A stretch of DNA of 21,038 nucleotides from Acetatifactor sp. (lineage in GTDB: Bacteria; Bacillota; Clostridia; Lachnospirales; Lachnospiraceae): NCBI GenBank assembly GCA_016293615.1, contig JAEDDX010000048.1, forward strand, positions 1 to 21,038. The letters are read 5' to 3'. Below are positions 5,033 through 13,680 of the stretch, piece by piece. The number at the start of each line of letters is the position of its first letter. Positions within the stretch are counted from its first letter, which is position 1. The position numbers and the translations under genes were made by a program. Below the pieces are notes generated by a model. The model was not told where the DNA came from and made no database searches. It worked only from the letters and a program-made list of their open reading frames with translations.

Positions 5033-7873
5033 ATGGGAGATTGTGTTTATTCCGTTGAAAAGTACGCGGCTGTGGCGAGAAAAACCATAGCGGAAGGCAT
5101 TGTGCTACTGAAGAATGAGTCAGATGTGCTTCCTCTGGTAGAAGGTACCAAAATCGCACTGTTTGGCAGAAGTCAGTTCTGCTACTACAAGAGCGGAACC
5201 GGTTCGGGCGGTATGGTAAATACCGATTATGTGACCGGTATCCGGGAAGCTTTAGAGGCTGATACACGCTTTGAGCTGAATGCGGAGCTGACCGCTGTCT
5301 ATGAAAAGTGGCTGGAGACACACCCTTTTGACAACGGAATCGGCTGGGCGCAGGAGCCATGGTTCCAGGAGGAGATGCCCATAAGCGAAACACTTGCAAA
5401 GAAGGCGGCAGAAACCTCCGATGTCGCAGTCATCATCATCGGCAGAACCGCCGGTGAGGATAAGGATAATGCTGTGGCCGAGGGAAGCTACCTGCTCACT
5501 TCCGTGGAGGAGGATATGCTTCGCACCGTCTGCAGTGTGTTCGAGAAGACAATCGTTCTTTTGAATGTCGGCAATATCATAGATATGAAATGGGAGGAGA
5601 AGTATGCGCCCAAGGCTGTACTTTATGTATGGCAGGGCGGACAGGAGGGCGGCAACGGTGTGCTGGATGTTCTGAGCGGCGATATATGTCCGTCCGGCAG
5701 ACTGGCAGATACCATTGCCTATGACTGCAGCGATTATCCCTCCACCCCTTATTACGGAGACCGTGTCAGAAACTTCTATGTCGAGGATATTTATGTCGGA
5801 TACCGTTACTTCAGCACTTTCGCGCCGGAGCGCGTGAAATATCCCTTCGGTTTCGGTCTGTCCTATACCACCTTTGAAACGAAGGCTTCTGCAGAAGTGA
5901 CCGCGTTGACGAAGGATGCGGTCGTGACCGTGAAGGCGAGCGTAAAAAATACCGGTTCCTGCCGGGGAAAGGAAGTCGTCCAGGTCTATGCGGAGGCACC
6001 TCAGGGCAGGCTCGGAAAGGCTGCCAGAGCGCTGTGCGGCTACGCCAAGACGAAGGAGCTGGCGCCCGGAGAGACGCAGGAGCTTGAGATATCCTTCCCT
6101 GTGAATGTGTTTGCCTCTTATGATGACAGCGGCGTGACAGGAAATAAGTCCTGTTATGTGCTGGAGGCCGGGGAATATGTTTTCTATGCCGGCTGTAATG
6201 TGCGCGACGCTCAGAAAGCGGGCGGGTTTGACTGTCCGGCTCTGATCGTGGTGGAGAAATTGCAGGAAGCAATGGCTCCCGTCACTGCTTTTGAGTGCAT
6301 GGCACCCGGGGAGAGAAGGCAGGACGGCACCTATGAACTGATCCGCAGGCCTGTCAGCCTCCGCACCCTCGACCCTGCGGACAAGAGAAGACAGAGACTT
6401 CCCGAGGAGTATGCATACACCGGGGACAGAGGATATCAGCTTTGCGATGTGGAATCGGGAAAGGTTACCATGGGCGAGTTCCTCGCACAGCTTTCGGATG
6501 AGGAACTGTGCTGTCTGATCCGCGGTGAGGGAATGTGTTCTCCCAAGGTAACGGCAGGCACGGCCGGGGCGTTCGGCGGCGTCACGGATGCGCTGAAGGC
6601 ATACGGAATACCTGTGGGATGCTGTGCGGACGGTCCCAGCGGAATCCGAATGGACTGCGGTACCATTGCCTTTGCGATGCCCAACGGCACCCTTCTCGCA
6701 TCCACCTTCAATGATGAACTGGTGGGCGAGCTGTACGGTTACGAGGGTCTGGAGCTTCGCAAGGACAAGGTCGATACCCTGCTTGGTCCCGGCATGAATA
6801 TCCACAGGAATCCTTTGAACGGACGAAACTTTGAGTATTTTTCCGAGGATCCGCTGTTGACCGGTAAGATGGCGGCTGCGCAGCTTCGCGCAATGCATCA
6901 GTATGCCGTGACAGGAACCATCAAGCATTTTGCCTGCAACAACCAGGAGTACAGCCGTAACTTTGCCGAGGGCGTGATTTCCGAGAGAGCCATTCGTGAG
7001 ATTTACCTGAAGGGTTATGAGATCGCCGTCAAGGAAGGGCAGGCGCGTTCCATCATGTCTACCTACGGGCCGGTCAACGGACTTTGGACCGCCGGCTGTT
7101 ATGATCTGCTCACAGCGATTCTGCGTGATGAGTGGGGATACCGTGGTATCGTCATGACCGACTGGTGGGCGAAGGCGAATGATGAAGGACAGCCCGCGAC
7201 CATCCAGAATACCGCAGCCATGATGAGAAGTCAGAACGATCTCTATATGGTAACCGGAGATTCGCTGAGAAACGAGAACGAGGACAACTCCCTCGAGGAG
7301 ATGCACAAGGGCAGCGTCACCCGCGGCGAATTCCAGAGAAGTGCAGCCAATATCTGTGCGTTTCTGCTGCAGTCCCCCGCGTATCTCAGATGGGTGGGCA
7401 GGGAAACAGAGCTGGATCTTGAACTGCAGAAGATTGCGGAGACGGAGAGCGCAGCGACAGGACCGCTGATCAAGGTTGAGATGTTTGACGAAGTCGACCT
7501 GGACGAGACTTTGGTGAACACGGAGAAGGGCAGTTCCACGACATTTGAGGTGACAGTGAGAGACCGCGGACTGTTCAGAATGGAGTTCGACTGTCGGGCT
7601 GCGGAGAAGATTCCCGACCTCGCACAGCTTCCGTTGTCGGTATTTGTGGACAAGAGACTGACGGAGACTGTCTTTATCACCGGCGCCGATAAGACCTGGC
7701 AGCATCGTGTGGTGGAGTTCCCCGAGCCTTTGTTCAGCTTTACTTTCTTCATCAAGCTGTACTTCGGTATCAGCGGCATGGAGATCCGTAATCTGAAGGT
7801 TTATATGACCGAGAACATGGAAGAGGCACTGCGACTGAAATATAAAGCACACCGCGAGGAGCAGGAGGGGTAG
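5033..7873 (+). CDS. GH3 beta-glucosidase with swapped domain order
   Basis: A 946-residue cytoplasmic enzyme without signal peptide. Domain order is inverted relative to most GH3 enzymes: the alpha/beta-sandwich (GH3_C-like; IAEGIVLLKNESDVLPL, then YVWQGGQEGGNGVLDVLSG and YPFGFGLSYT) comes first (~10-290), then a fibronectin-III-like domain (~290-400), then the catalytic TIM barrel (~455-760; CCADGPSGIRM, GRNFEYFSEDP, IKHFACNNQE, GIVMTDWWAK) and a C-terminal sandwich. D710 in MTDW is the expected nucleophile. The order is known for a subset of Clostridia beta-glucosidases. It probably hydrolyses imported beta-glucosides. ATG at 5033 is chosen over 5012 because AAAGGA lies upstream of it. The long antisense open frame is a codon-bias shadow. 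Confidence 0.9.
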   Translation: MGDCVYSVEKYAAVARKTIAEGIVLLKNESDVLPLVEGTKIALFGRSQFCYYKSGTGSGGMVNTDYVTGIREALEADTRFELNAELTAVYEKWLETHPFDNGIGWAQEPWFQEEMPISETLAKKAAETSDVAVIIIGRTAGEDKDNAVAEGSYLLTSVEEDMLRTVCSVFEKTIVLLNVGNIIDMKWEEKYAPKAVLYVWQGGQEGGNGVLDVLSGDICPSGRLADTIAYDCSDYPSTPYYGDRVRNFYVEDIYVGYRYFSTFAPERVKYPFGFGLSYTTFETKASAEVTALTKDAVVTVKASVKNTGSCRGKEVVQVYAEAPQGRLGKAARALCGYAKTKELAPGETQELEISFPVNVFASYDDSGVTGNKSCYVLEAGEYVFYAGCNVRDAQKAGGFDCPALIVVEKLQEAMAPVTAFECMAPGERRQDGTYELIRRPVSLRTLDPADKRRQRLPEEYAYTGDRGYQLCDVESGKVTMGEFLAQLSDEELCCLIRGEGMCSPKVTAGTAGAFGGVTDALKAYGIPVGCCADGPSGIRMDCGTIAFAMPNGTLLASTFNDELVGELYGYEGLELRKDKVDTLLGPGMNIHRNPLNGRNFEYFSEDPLLTGKMAAAQLRAMHQYAVTGTIKHFACNNQEYSRNFAEGVISERAIREIYLKGYEIAVKEGQARSIMSTYGPVNGLWTAGCYDLLTAILRDEWGYRGIVMTDWWAKANDEGQPATIQNTAAMMRSQNDLYMVTGDSLRNENEDNSLEEMHKGSVTRGEFQRSAANICAFLLQSPAYLRWVGRETELDLELQKIAETESAATGPLIKVEMFDEVDLDETLVNTEKGSSTTFEVTVRDRGLFRMEFDCRAAEKIPDLAQLPLSVFVDKRLTETVFITGADKTWQHRVVEFPEPLFSFTFFIKLYFGISGMEIRNLKVYMTENMEEALRLKYKAHREEQEG

Positions 7874-7918
7874 TTTTACCCTCGGATGCAGGCGGAAAAC
7901 AGCAAGGAGGACAAATCA

Positions 7919-8842
7919 ATGGAAGAGAAGAAGTTTCATTCCAACCCTATCATCAAATCGATTTACACGGCCGATCCGGCACCTATGGTTTACGGAGACA
8001 CTCTGTATCTCTACACGACACATGACGAGGATGAGCTGATCAATCATTTTTACACGATGTTTGACTGGAGATGTTATTCCACAAAGGATATGGTGAACTG
8101 GACCGACCACGGCAAGATCTTCTCCCTGGACGATATCAGCTGGGCAGATGACAGAGCGTGGGCACCGCAGGCAGTCGAGCGTAACGGTAAGTTTTATCTC
8201 TACTGTCCCGTGCATAAGAAGGACGGCGGCATGGCGATTGCAGTCGGTATTTCCGACAGCCCGACGGGACCCTTTGTTGACTTGGGATATCCTTTGGTCG
8301 ACGAGGGCGACTGGAACGATATCGACCCTACCGTCTTCATCGATGAGGACGGGCAGGCATATCTGTACTTCGGCAACCCGGAGCTTCGATATGTGCTTTT
8401 GAATGAGGATATGATTTCGTATGATGAGACTGTGGGAGTAGTGAAGATTCCCATGACCGTAGAGTCCTTTGGCAAGGGTAGTCACATGACCGGTACCACC
8501 TACGGCGAGGGCCCGTGGTTTTACAGAAGGGGTGACCTCTATTACATGGTATATGCCGCTTTTGCAGAGGGTGAGAGAAGAAACGAGCATTTTGCATACT
8601 CAACCTCCGCTTCTCCGACCGGCCCCTGGGTATACGGCGGCGTCCTGATGGAGGAGGGGAAGTGCTTCACCAATCATCCCGGTATCGCGGATTTCAAGGG
8701 TCATTCTTACCTGTTCTATCACACGGACGAACTGCCCGGAGGAAGCCTGTTCCACAGAAGTGTCTGTGTCACGGAGTTTACCTACAACGAGGACGGCTCC
8801 ATCAATACCGTTCCAAAGTGTGACGGCGTGTACGCAGTCTGA
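7919..8842 (+). CDS. GH43 glycoside hydrolase (arabinofuranosidase/xylosidase type)
   Basis: A 307-residue five-bladed propeller enzyme without signal peptide. The three acidic residues expected of GH43 are visible: D19 in YTADPAPM (general base), D136 in NDIDPTVF (pKa modulator) and E197 in YGEGPWFY (general acid). GH43 enzymes release arabinose or xylose from hemicellulose fragments; the exact specificity needs subfamily placement. The start at 7919 has AAGGAGG 8 bases upstream; an in-frame ATG at 7886 lacks one. The 45-bp gap to the GH3 gene without promoter or terminator indicates a two-gene operon. The dense repeat structure begins right after the stop. Confidence 0.9.
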   Translation: MEEKKFHSNPIIKSIYTADPAPMVYGDTLYLYTTHDEDELINHFYTMFDWRCYSTKDMVNWTDHGKIFSLDDISWADDRAWAPQAVERNGKFYLYCPVHKKDGGMAIAVGISDSPTGPFVDLGYPLVDEGDWNDIDPTVFIDEDGQAYLYFGNPELRYVLLNEDMISYDETVGVVKIPMTVESFGKGSHMTGTTYGEGPWFYRRGDLYYMVYAAFAEGERRNEHFAYSTSASPTGPWVYGGVLMEEGKCFTNHPGIADFKGHSYLFYHTDELPGGSLFHRSVCVTEFTYNEDGSINTVPKCDGVYAV

Positions 8843-8965
8843 GTGCAGACACGCGGCACAGATGGGAGGCGTCCTCACCTAAGGCCTGTATGTCCGGTTG
8901 CAGACACGAAGGCATAGATGGGCGGCGTCCTCACCTAAGGCCTGTATGTCCGGTTGCAGACACGC
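8843..8965 (-). repeat. Inverted copies of the 56-bp intergenic repeat
   Basis: Two units beginning AAGGCCTGTATGTC (8881 and 8937, period 56) plus a partial unit before them. They are the reverse complement of the units at 9039-9320 (unit start CTGCAACAGACATACAGG), with a diverged middle. Confidence 0.85.
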
Positions 8966-8980
8966 TCTCGCTTGGAGTTC

Positions 8981-9030
8981 GTCGTAGCGGTACATAAGGT
9001 CCTAAAGTACAGGACCTAAGTACCGACGAC
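8981..9030. repeat. Central 50-bp imperfect palindrome of the repeat structure
   Basis: The left arm 8981-9003 (GTCGTAGCGGTAC...AGGTCCT) pairs with the right arm 9011-9030 (AGGACCT...GTACCGACGAC) around a 7-base loop, with two or three single-base bulges. It lies exactly between the inverted and the direct repeat copies, so the whole 480-bp region can fold as one large cruciform. Confidence 0.8.
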
Positions 9031-9038
9031 TCACTACA

Positions 9039-9320
9039 GTCTGCAACAGACATACAGGCCTTGGCCGGGACGCCTTGCGAAACGAAGCAAACTGTGTCTG
9101 CAACAGACATACAGGCCTTGACCGGGACGCCTTGCGAAACGAAGCAAACTGTATCTGCAACAGACATACAGGCCTTGGCCGGACGCCTTACGAAACGAAG
9201 CAAACTGTGTCTGCAACAGACATACAGGCCTTGTCGGGACGCCTTGCGGAACGGAGCAAACTGTGTCTGCAACAGACACGCAGGGCTTGTCGTACATGCC
9301 TTGCGGAACGACACTGAATG
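9039..9320 (+). repeat. Five tandem 56-57 bp repeat units
   Basis: Unit starts at 9039, 9096, 9153, 9209 and 9265. Units 1-4 are nearly identical; unit 5 is diverged. Each begins with GTCTG-CAA-CAGAC, a small hairpin (perfect 7-bp stem in unit 5), followed by ACAGGCCTT and GCGAAACGAAGCAAAC. There are no unique spacers, so this is not a CRISPR array. The unit length is not a multiple of three overall and several frames are open across it only because the unit lacks stops. Confidence 0.9.
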
Positions 9321-9340
9321 AGGCTGCTTATATTTGAACG

Positions 9341-9426
9341 AAAAAACCCACTCACTCTGTACCGGTCCCAATCGTAGAATTTCTGAAATCACGGTTGGGA
9401 GGGTGCAGAGGGAGTGGGTGTTTTTT
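9341..9426. terminator. Long bidirectional terminator hairpin
   Basis: AAAAAACCCACTC (from 9341) pairs with GAGTGGGTGTTTTTT (to 9426); inner segments CTCTG/CAGAG and TCCCAA/TTGGGA extend the stem. A-tract on the left and T-tract on the right make it work in both directions. It separates the converging GH43 and nucleotidase genes. Confidence 0.85.
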
Positions 9427-9435
9427 GTAGAAAAA

Positions 9436-11430
9436 TCACTGTTTCTGTCGGCGTTTCCTTGTGATGCGGCGGAGGATGAAGCGTATCACCAAACCGATGA
9501 GTATCACGATGGTCAGGAGGACGCAGAAAATAATGATTGAGAATTTGTTGGGGGATTCGAGGTACACGCCGATGCCGGTGCGGTCATCGACCACTTTTCT
9601 GCCGTGCAGCTCGCTGTAGGAAGCCGGAACTTCACCTATGCCGTCATTGTCGGTGTCCTCGAAGGAGCCCATGTAGGAGGCAATGGTCGTCCAGGCCTTC
9701 AGTTCTTTGCCGTCCACATAAATGATGGCATCCTCGATATCGGTGATCAGTGTACCGTCCGCGAACTTGGGCTGAATCTTCAGCAGTCCGTAGGAAAGGT
9801 CTGTGACATTGCCGAGCATCTGACCGCTGTAGAGGTCGCAGACAACGCGATAGAGTGTTTTATCCTCAAGCTCGGTGCGGGTACCGTCTGCCGCTTCCAG
9901 ATAGCAGTCGTTGACTTTGTTGAGGATCATGCGGTTCGGATGATAGGAGAAGTTCATGCCGCGCATATACAACCGCGCGCCTACCATCAGATCGGAGATG
10001 GAGGCGTCGATCTCTGCACAGAGGCGGAGCTCAGCACCGGTCAGGTAGATGCTGATCAGAGGGTAGGTGGGGATACCGTCCGGACCGATTCCCGTCGAGT
10101 AGGCATTGAATACATCCTCTACTGTGATGTCACCGACGGCGAAGGTATCGCGTACACAGCCTGCCGGCACGACTGCCACATCCACAGGGTGTGTATCGCC
10201 CGTCCCGGAATTGTTGACAACTGTGTAGAACGCATCGGACAACAGATTTCCCAGATTGTGGTCTGTGTGCATATTATAGAGGTCGGGTGAGGTTGAGAAC
10301 ACAACATCGTTGTGGGCAAGCACCTGTTTTCTGGTATAGCCAAACTGCGACAGATAGGAGGCGTCCACGATCTCAAAGTAGGCATCCGTCATGGCCTGTA
10401 TTTCGGGGTCCCCGGGGATATTTTCCGTCACGGGTACCAGCTCATAGTGTGCCATTTCCCAGCGCCCCTGAGGGGTCTGACGCAGGCTGACTTTGCCGAT
10501 GGATCTGGCATATTCGCCGCAGGAGCCGATATAGGTGTTGCCGCAGACAATGGGCTCGTTCAGGGTGGTGTGGGAATGGCCGCTGACGATGAAATCGATC
10601 TCGGGCACCTTCTGGGCAAGCAGCTCGTCTTCGGATTTCTCGGCGTCCGGACCGGTGCCGCTGTGGGAGACACAGACGATCATGTCGGCCTTTTCGTGCA
10701 TCTTAATTCGGGCCACGGTATCGGCGGCAGCCTCGGCTGCATCCCGGAACTTCAGCACACAGGTGGGAGCACAGGCCAGAGAATCCTTTCCGAATACGCC
10801 AAACACTGCAATTCTGACATCTCCTCTGGTGAGGATGGTGTAATCCTGAATACCGTAGGCATCAAAGGCTTCCTTCAGAAGCTTCTGTTCCTCGGTGAGC
10901 CCTTCCGCCTCCATGGTTTCCCAGTCGATATTGCACAGGACAAGGGAAGGGAGAGGGTCGCCGCTTGCCTTTGCAGCGCCCAAAGCTGCAGCCAGTCCTT
11001 CGCTTCGGAAGTCAAATTCGTGGTTACCGAGCGTGGAAACATCGCAGCCGATTGCCCCGAGGGAACGCAGCTCCGCTGCTTCTTCGCGGTAAATGGTCTG
11101 TATCAGAGTACCCATCGAAAAGTCGCCGGCGTCCAGTACCAGTGTGTCCGGATTGTCTTTCCGGGCGTCGTCGATGATGGTTTTGATGCCGGCGAAACCG
11201 CCGGAGATGACGCTTTTGCCGTCCTGCACCGTGGGAAAGCTGTCAATGTGAGAGTGTACATCGTGGAAGAAGATGATGTCGACTTCCTTGCCTTCAAAGT
11301 ACAGCTCTCCGTAGATGGTGTCGCCGGCCTGCACCTGCATCGCCGAAGAGAGCAGGACAGTCAGCACCAGCATGGGTACGAGGGCAAAGAGAATCAAGGT
11401 CTTCTGAATTCGTTTTCTATGAGTTTTCAT
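9436..11430 (-). CDS. Exported, membrane-anchored 5'-nucleotidase-family metallophosphatase
   Basis: A 664-residue protein. N-terminal signal peptide (basic MKTHRKRIQK, hydrophobic core to ~30, AMQVQA-GD cleavage site). Then a calcineurin-like phosphatase domain with all metal motifs: D57-V-H59, AGD103FSMG, GN136H137EFD, VSHSGTG and GHSHTT. From ~355 a 5'-nucleotidase C-terminal substrate domain (LGNLLSDAFY, VVPAGCVR, FNAYSTG). Near ~585 a short DTDNDGIGE Ca-binding-like segment, and at the end one hydrophobic helix followed by RRITRKRRQKQ, a stop-transfer anchor. It should hydrolyse nucleotides outside the membrane, releasing nucleoside and phosphate. Ribosome site AAGGAG; monocistronic, with its own promoter and terminator. 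Confidence 0.9.
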   Translation of the reverse strand: MKTHRKRIQKTLILFALVPMLVLTVLLSSAMQVQAGDTIYGELYFEGKEVDIIFFHDVHSHIDSFPTVQDGKSVISGGFAGIKTIIDDARKDNPDTLVLDAGDFSMGTLIQTIYREEAAELRSLGAIGCDVSTLGNHEFDFRSEGLAAALGAAKASGDPLPSLVLCNIDWETMEAEGLTEEQKLLKEAFDAYGIQDYTILTRGDVRIAVFGVFGKDSLACAPTCVLKFRDAAEAAADTVARIKMHEKADMIVCVSHSGTGPDAEKSEDELLAQKVPEIDFIVSGHSHTTLNEPIVCGNTYIGSCGEYARSIGKVSLRQTPQGRWEMAHYELVPVTENIPGDPEIQAMTDAYFEIVDASYLSQFGYTRKQVLAHNDVVFSTSPDLYNMHTDHNLGNLLSDAFYTVVNNSGTGDTHPVDVAVVPAGCVRDTFAVGDITVEDVFNAYSTGIGPDGIPTYPLISIYLTGAELRLCAEIDASISDLMVGARLYMRGMNFSYHPNRMILNKVNDCYLEAADGTRTELEDKTLYRVVCDLYSGQMLGNVTDLSYGLLKIQPKFADGTLITDIEDAIIYVDGKELKAWTTIASYMGSFEDTDNDGIGEVPASYSELHGRKVVDDRTGIGVYLESPNKFSIIIFCVLLTIVILIGLVIRFILRRITRKRRQKQ

Positions 11431-11477
11431 AAATGTCTCCTTAAGAAAGGGGTAAAGTTGGAGGTTTCTGTGCTTCC

Positions 11478-11505
11478 ATTATATCATTTTTTCACGGCGA
11501 GGCAA
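11478..11505 (-). promoter_or_regulatory. Promoter of the nucleotidase gene
   Basis: Minus strand: TTGCCT (11500-11505), 16-base spacer, extended -10 TGA-TATAAT (hexamer 11478-11483). The perfect -10 with TG makes this convincing. The leader is about 40 bases, ending in AAGGAGACATTT. Confidence 0.75.
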
Positions 11506-11644
11506 GAGCGGAAGAAGGGGATGCGCGGCTGCGGTTCGTGCCGTTCCTGCCATGCTTAGAACACCGGCCCCCGGATCTTCGGAAGTGCATGGTTTTTCTT
11601 GACTGAGGTTTTGGAACATGAGACAATAAAGGGAGCGAAAAAGC

Positions 11645-11785
11645 CTGCGGCTGAAGATCAATATCGGACTGATTGCGGTTGCTGTCGTGCTGAGCGTTGT
11701 CTACTGGTTTTTGTTGCCGGATACGGTGGTGGTTCAGATCGGAGCGGACGGCCGACTGGAGCAGAGATACTGGATTCAATTGTAG
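11645..11785 (+). CDS. 46-residue membrane protein, DUF1648-like, apparent CTG start
   Basis: The frame reads (CTG)RLKINIGLIAVAVV... with one long membrane helix, then LLPDTVVVQIGADGRLEQ and a stop. The LPD-x-V-x(3)-GADGR pattern resembles the start of DUF1648/SdpI-type proteins (helix, then LPD...V...G.DG.). AGGGAG lies nine bases before a CTG codon that is placed exactly where the Met of such proteins would be; there is no ATG, GTG or TTG between the upstream stop and the helix. A TTGACT-17-GACAAT promoter candidate (11599-11627) sits close upstream. Either CTG is the start, or this is a gene recently broken at its start and truncated at its end. Confidence 0.5.
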   Translation: MRLKINIGLIAVAVVLSVVYWFLLPDTVVVQIGADGRLEQRYWIQL

Positions 11786-11892
11786 AGCCTTGAATGAGCC
11801 GGCGAACGCTTATTTCGTGCAAGTGAGGTTTTCGCTTTGGCGTTCATCATAAAAACGGTCGTATGACCGATCAAACCCGGGAGGAAGAAAAA

Positions 11893-13680
11893 ATGAGTAT
11901 GGGACCGAAGAAAATTGAGGACAAGGCATATCGCTACGACGCCTTTGCGAACGGGCAGGTATTGCTGGAGAAAAAGAAAGGACATCTGCCTGCTATGGGC
12001 TGGAACAGCTGGAATGCTTTCGGCAGCGGCAATACGGAGGCTCTGACGAAGGCGATGGCAGACAAGATGGTGGAGCTTGGACTGGACAAGCTTGGATATC
12101 GTTATATTGTGCTGGATGACGGCTGCTATAAACCCGAGAGAGTGGAAGGACTGCTCTCCAATGAGGAGGTAAAGTTCCCCTCCGGTTTCAAAGCACTTTC
12201 GGACTATGTACACGACAGGGGCTTAAAGTTCGGTATGTACAATGATATCGGAACCAACCTCTGCGCGGGCGCTGCAGTCGGTACCTGCGGTCATGAGATG
12301 CAGGATGCAAAGTCTTATATCGAGTGGGGCGTCGATTTCCTGAAGGTGGACAACTGTTATTACCTCTGGGACAATGTGACCTTCTCCGATGCGACCAATG
12401 CAAAGTATGTATATGCGCCCAATATCAAAGCGATAAAGCTTGTGCGCGGAGATTTTATGACACAACTGTCAGCAGTCAGCGACGGTGTGCTGCGCGGCAT
12501 GCGGGCCGAGAAGAAGGAAGAGTATGTAACCTGTATCGGAACCTTTGACGGAACCGGCCCCGGACCTTCCCCCGTGGGAGACAGAAGCGGCGAGCTTTGC
12601 TTTACCGTAAAGGTACCGGAGGCGGGCGAGTACCTGCTGACCGTGACTTACGCAACCGGCGTCGAGGAAGGGGTCGGCAGCTGGCTGCAGGCGGCAGTGG
12701 GCGAGGGAGAGACTTCCGCTCTTTTCTATGACGATTTCCTTGCGGCGACCGAGAGCCCCGAGACCTTTGCCGAATCGCAGGAGATTCCCGTGACCTTACA
12801 GGCGGGTGAGAATGTACTTCGCCTGATGAACCACAGAAGACAGGAGAATACATTGAGCTCCTACGCGGCCCTTCTGGAGGGACTCAACGCTGCGGCGCCC
12901 GGACATGATGTGATTCTTTCCATCTGCGAGTGGGGCAAGACCCAGCCGCAGAACTGGGGCTACAAGGTGGGAGATTCCTGGAGAATCTTAAACGATATCA
13001 CCTTCCGCGTGGGCTCAGACGGTGACCCCGGAGTGGGAACCTGGGTGGACGGATATACGCCCAGCGTAACTTCCCAGTACAACAAGGCGGTCATCATGGA
13101 TGAATTCGCGGGACTTCACAAGGGCTGGAATGACCCTGACATGCTGATGATCGGTATGAACGGATTGTCCCTGACCCAGTGTGAGACCCATATGGCTATG
13201 TGGTGTATGATGAATGCGCCCCTGATGCTCGGTCTGGACCTTCGCCGTGTGCAGAAGGGCGACGAGCTCTGGAAGATCATTTCCAACGAGGCTCTGATCG
13301 CTTTGAACCAGGATGCCCTCGGCATTCAGGCAAAGAGAATTTACTGCAGCTTAGAAAAAGAGCATCCCGATACCGAATATGTGACCAACCGCGACAGAGT
13401 GGATATCCTTGCAAAGCCTCTGTCGGACGGCAGTGTGGCACTTTCCTTCCTCAATGTGAGTGAGAAAGAGGACAACGGTGCCCACAGTGTGGATATCGAC
13501 ACGATTCTGCGCTTCCTCGGTGGAAAAATGACGGACAAAGAGGCATTTGCAAAGGCAGGCAGCTATACCGTGACCGACCTTTGGACCGGTGAAGAGACGA
13601 TCAATACCACAGGTGTATTTGGCGTATTCGGGCTGGAAGCCTGTGCGAATGTTACTGTCAGGGTGACAGCCAATGCCTGA
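11893..13680 (+). CDS. GH27 alpha-galactosidase with inserted sandwich domain
   Basis: A 595-residue cytoplasmic enzyme. The barrel starts with MGWNSWNAFG and has YRYIVLDDGC, GLKFGMYNDIGT, FLKVDNCYY with D153 as nucleophile, LSICEWGK (substrate pocket), SWRILNDI with D368 the likely acid/base, KGWNDPDMLMIG and ALNQDALGIQ, all hallmarks of GH27; a C-terminal beta domain ends it. Between about residues 205 and 335 there is an extra ~130-residue segment (GTFDGTGPGPS..., EAGEYLLTVTYATG..., AGENVLRLMNHRR) that looks like a carbohydrate-binding beta-sandwich (CBM6/35 style) set in the barrel; typical bacterial GH27 enzymes of ~400 residues lack it. GGGAGG precedes ATG 11893. It overlaps the next gene by 8 bases. 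Confidence 0.9.
   Translation: MSMGPKKIEDKAYRYDAFANGQVLLEKKKGHLPAMGWNSWNAFGSGNTEALTKAMADKMVELGLDKLGYRYIVLDDGCYKPERVEGLLSNEEVKFPSGFKALSDYVHDRGLKFGMYNDIGTNLCAGAAVGTCGHEMQDAKSYIEWGVDFLKVDNCYYLWDNVTFSDATNAKYVYAPNIKAIKLVRGDFMTQLSAVSDGVLRGMRAEKKEEYVTCIGTFDGTGPGPSPVGDRSGELCFTVKVPEAGEYLLTVTYATGVEEGVGSWLQAAVGEGETSALFYDDFLAATESPETFAESQEIPVTLQAGENVLRLMNHRRQENTLSSYAALLEGLNAAAPGHDVILSICEWGKTQPQNWGYKVGDSWRILNDITFRVGSDGDPGVGTWVDGYTPSVTSQYNKAVIMDEFAGLHKGWNDPDMLMIGMNGLSLTQCETHMAMWCMMNAPLMLGLDLRRVQKGDELWKIISNEALIALNQDALGIQAKRIYCSLEKEHPDTEYVTNRDRVDILAKPLSDGSVALSFLNVSEKEDNGAHSVDIDTILRFLGGKMTDKEAFAKAGSYTVTDLWTGEETINTTGVFGVFGLEACANVTVRVTANA

Noticed and set aside
5252..7852. 866-codon open frame on the minus strand across the GH3 gene
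   Set aside because: It is a codon-bias mirror of a well-supported GH3 enzyme; the translation has no domain and no ribosome site.
9039..9320. CRISPR array
   Set aside because: The full unit is repeated with no unique spacers and no cas genes are present.
8931..9392. Repetitive open frames of 80-150 codons in the repeat region, both strands
   Set aside because: They arise because the repeat unit has no stops in several frames; copy changes from 57 to 56 bp break the frame, and there is no ribosome site.
10312..11559. 415-codon open frame on the plus strand opposite the nucleotidase gene
   Set aside because: Antisense to a protein with complete metallophosphatase motifs; no recognisable domain.
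11599..11793. 64-codon frame overlapping the 46-residue membrane protein
   Set aside because: The alternative frame gives a Cys/Arg/Gly-rich non-protein-like sequence, while the other frame gives a membrane helix and a DUF1648-like motif.
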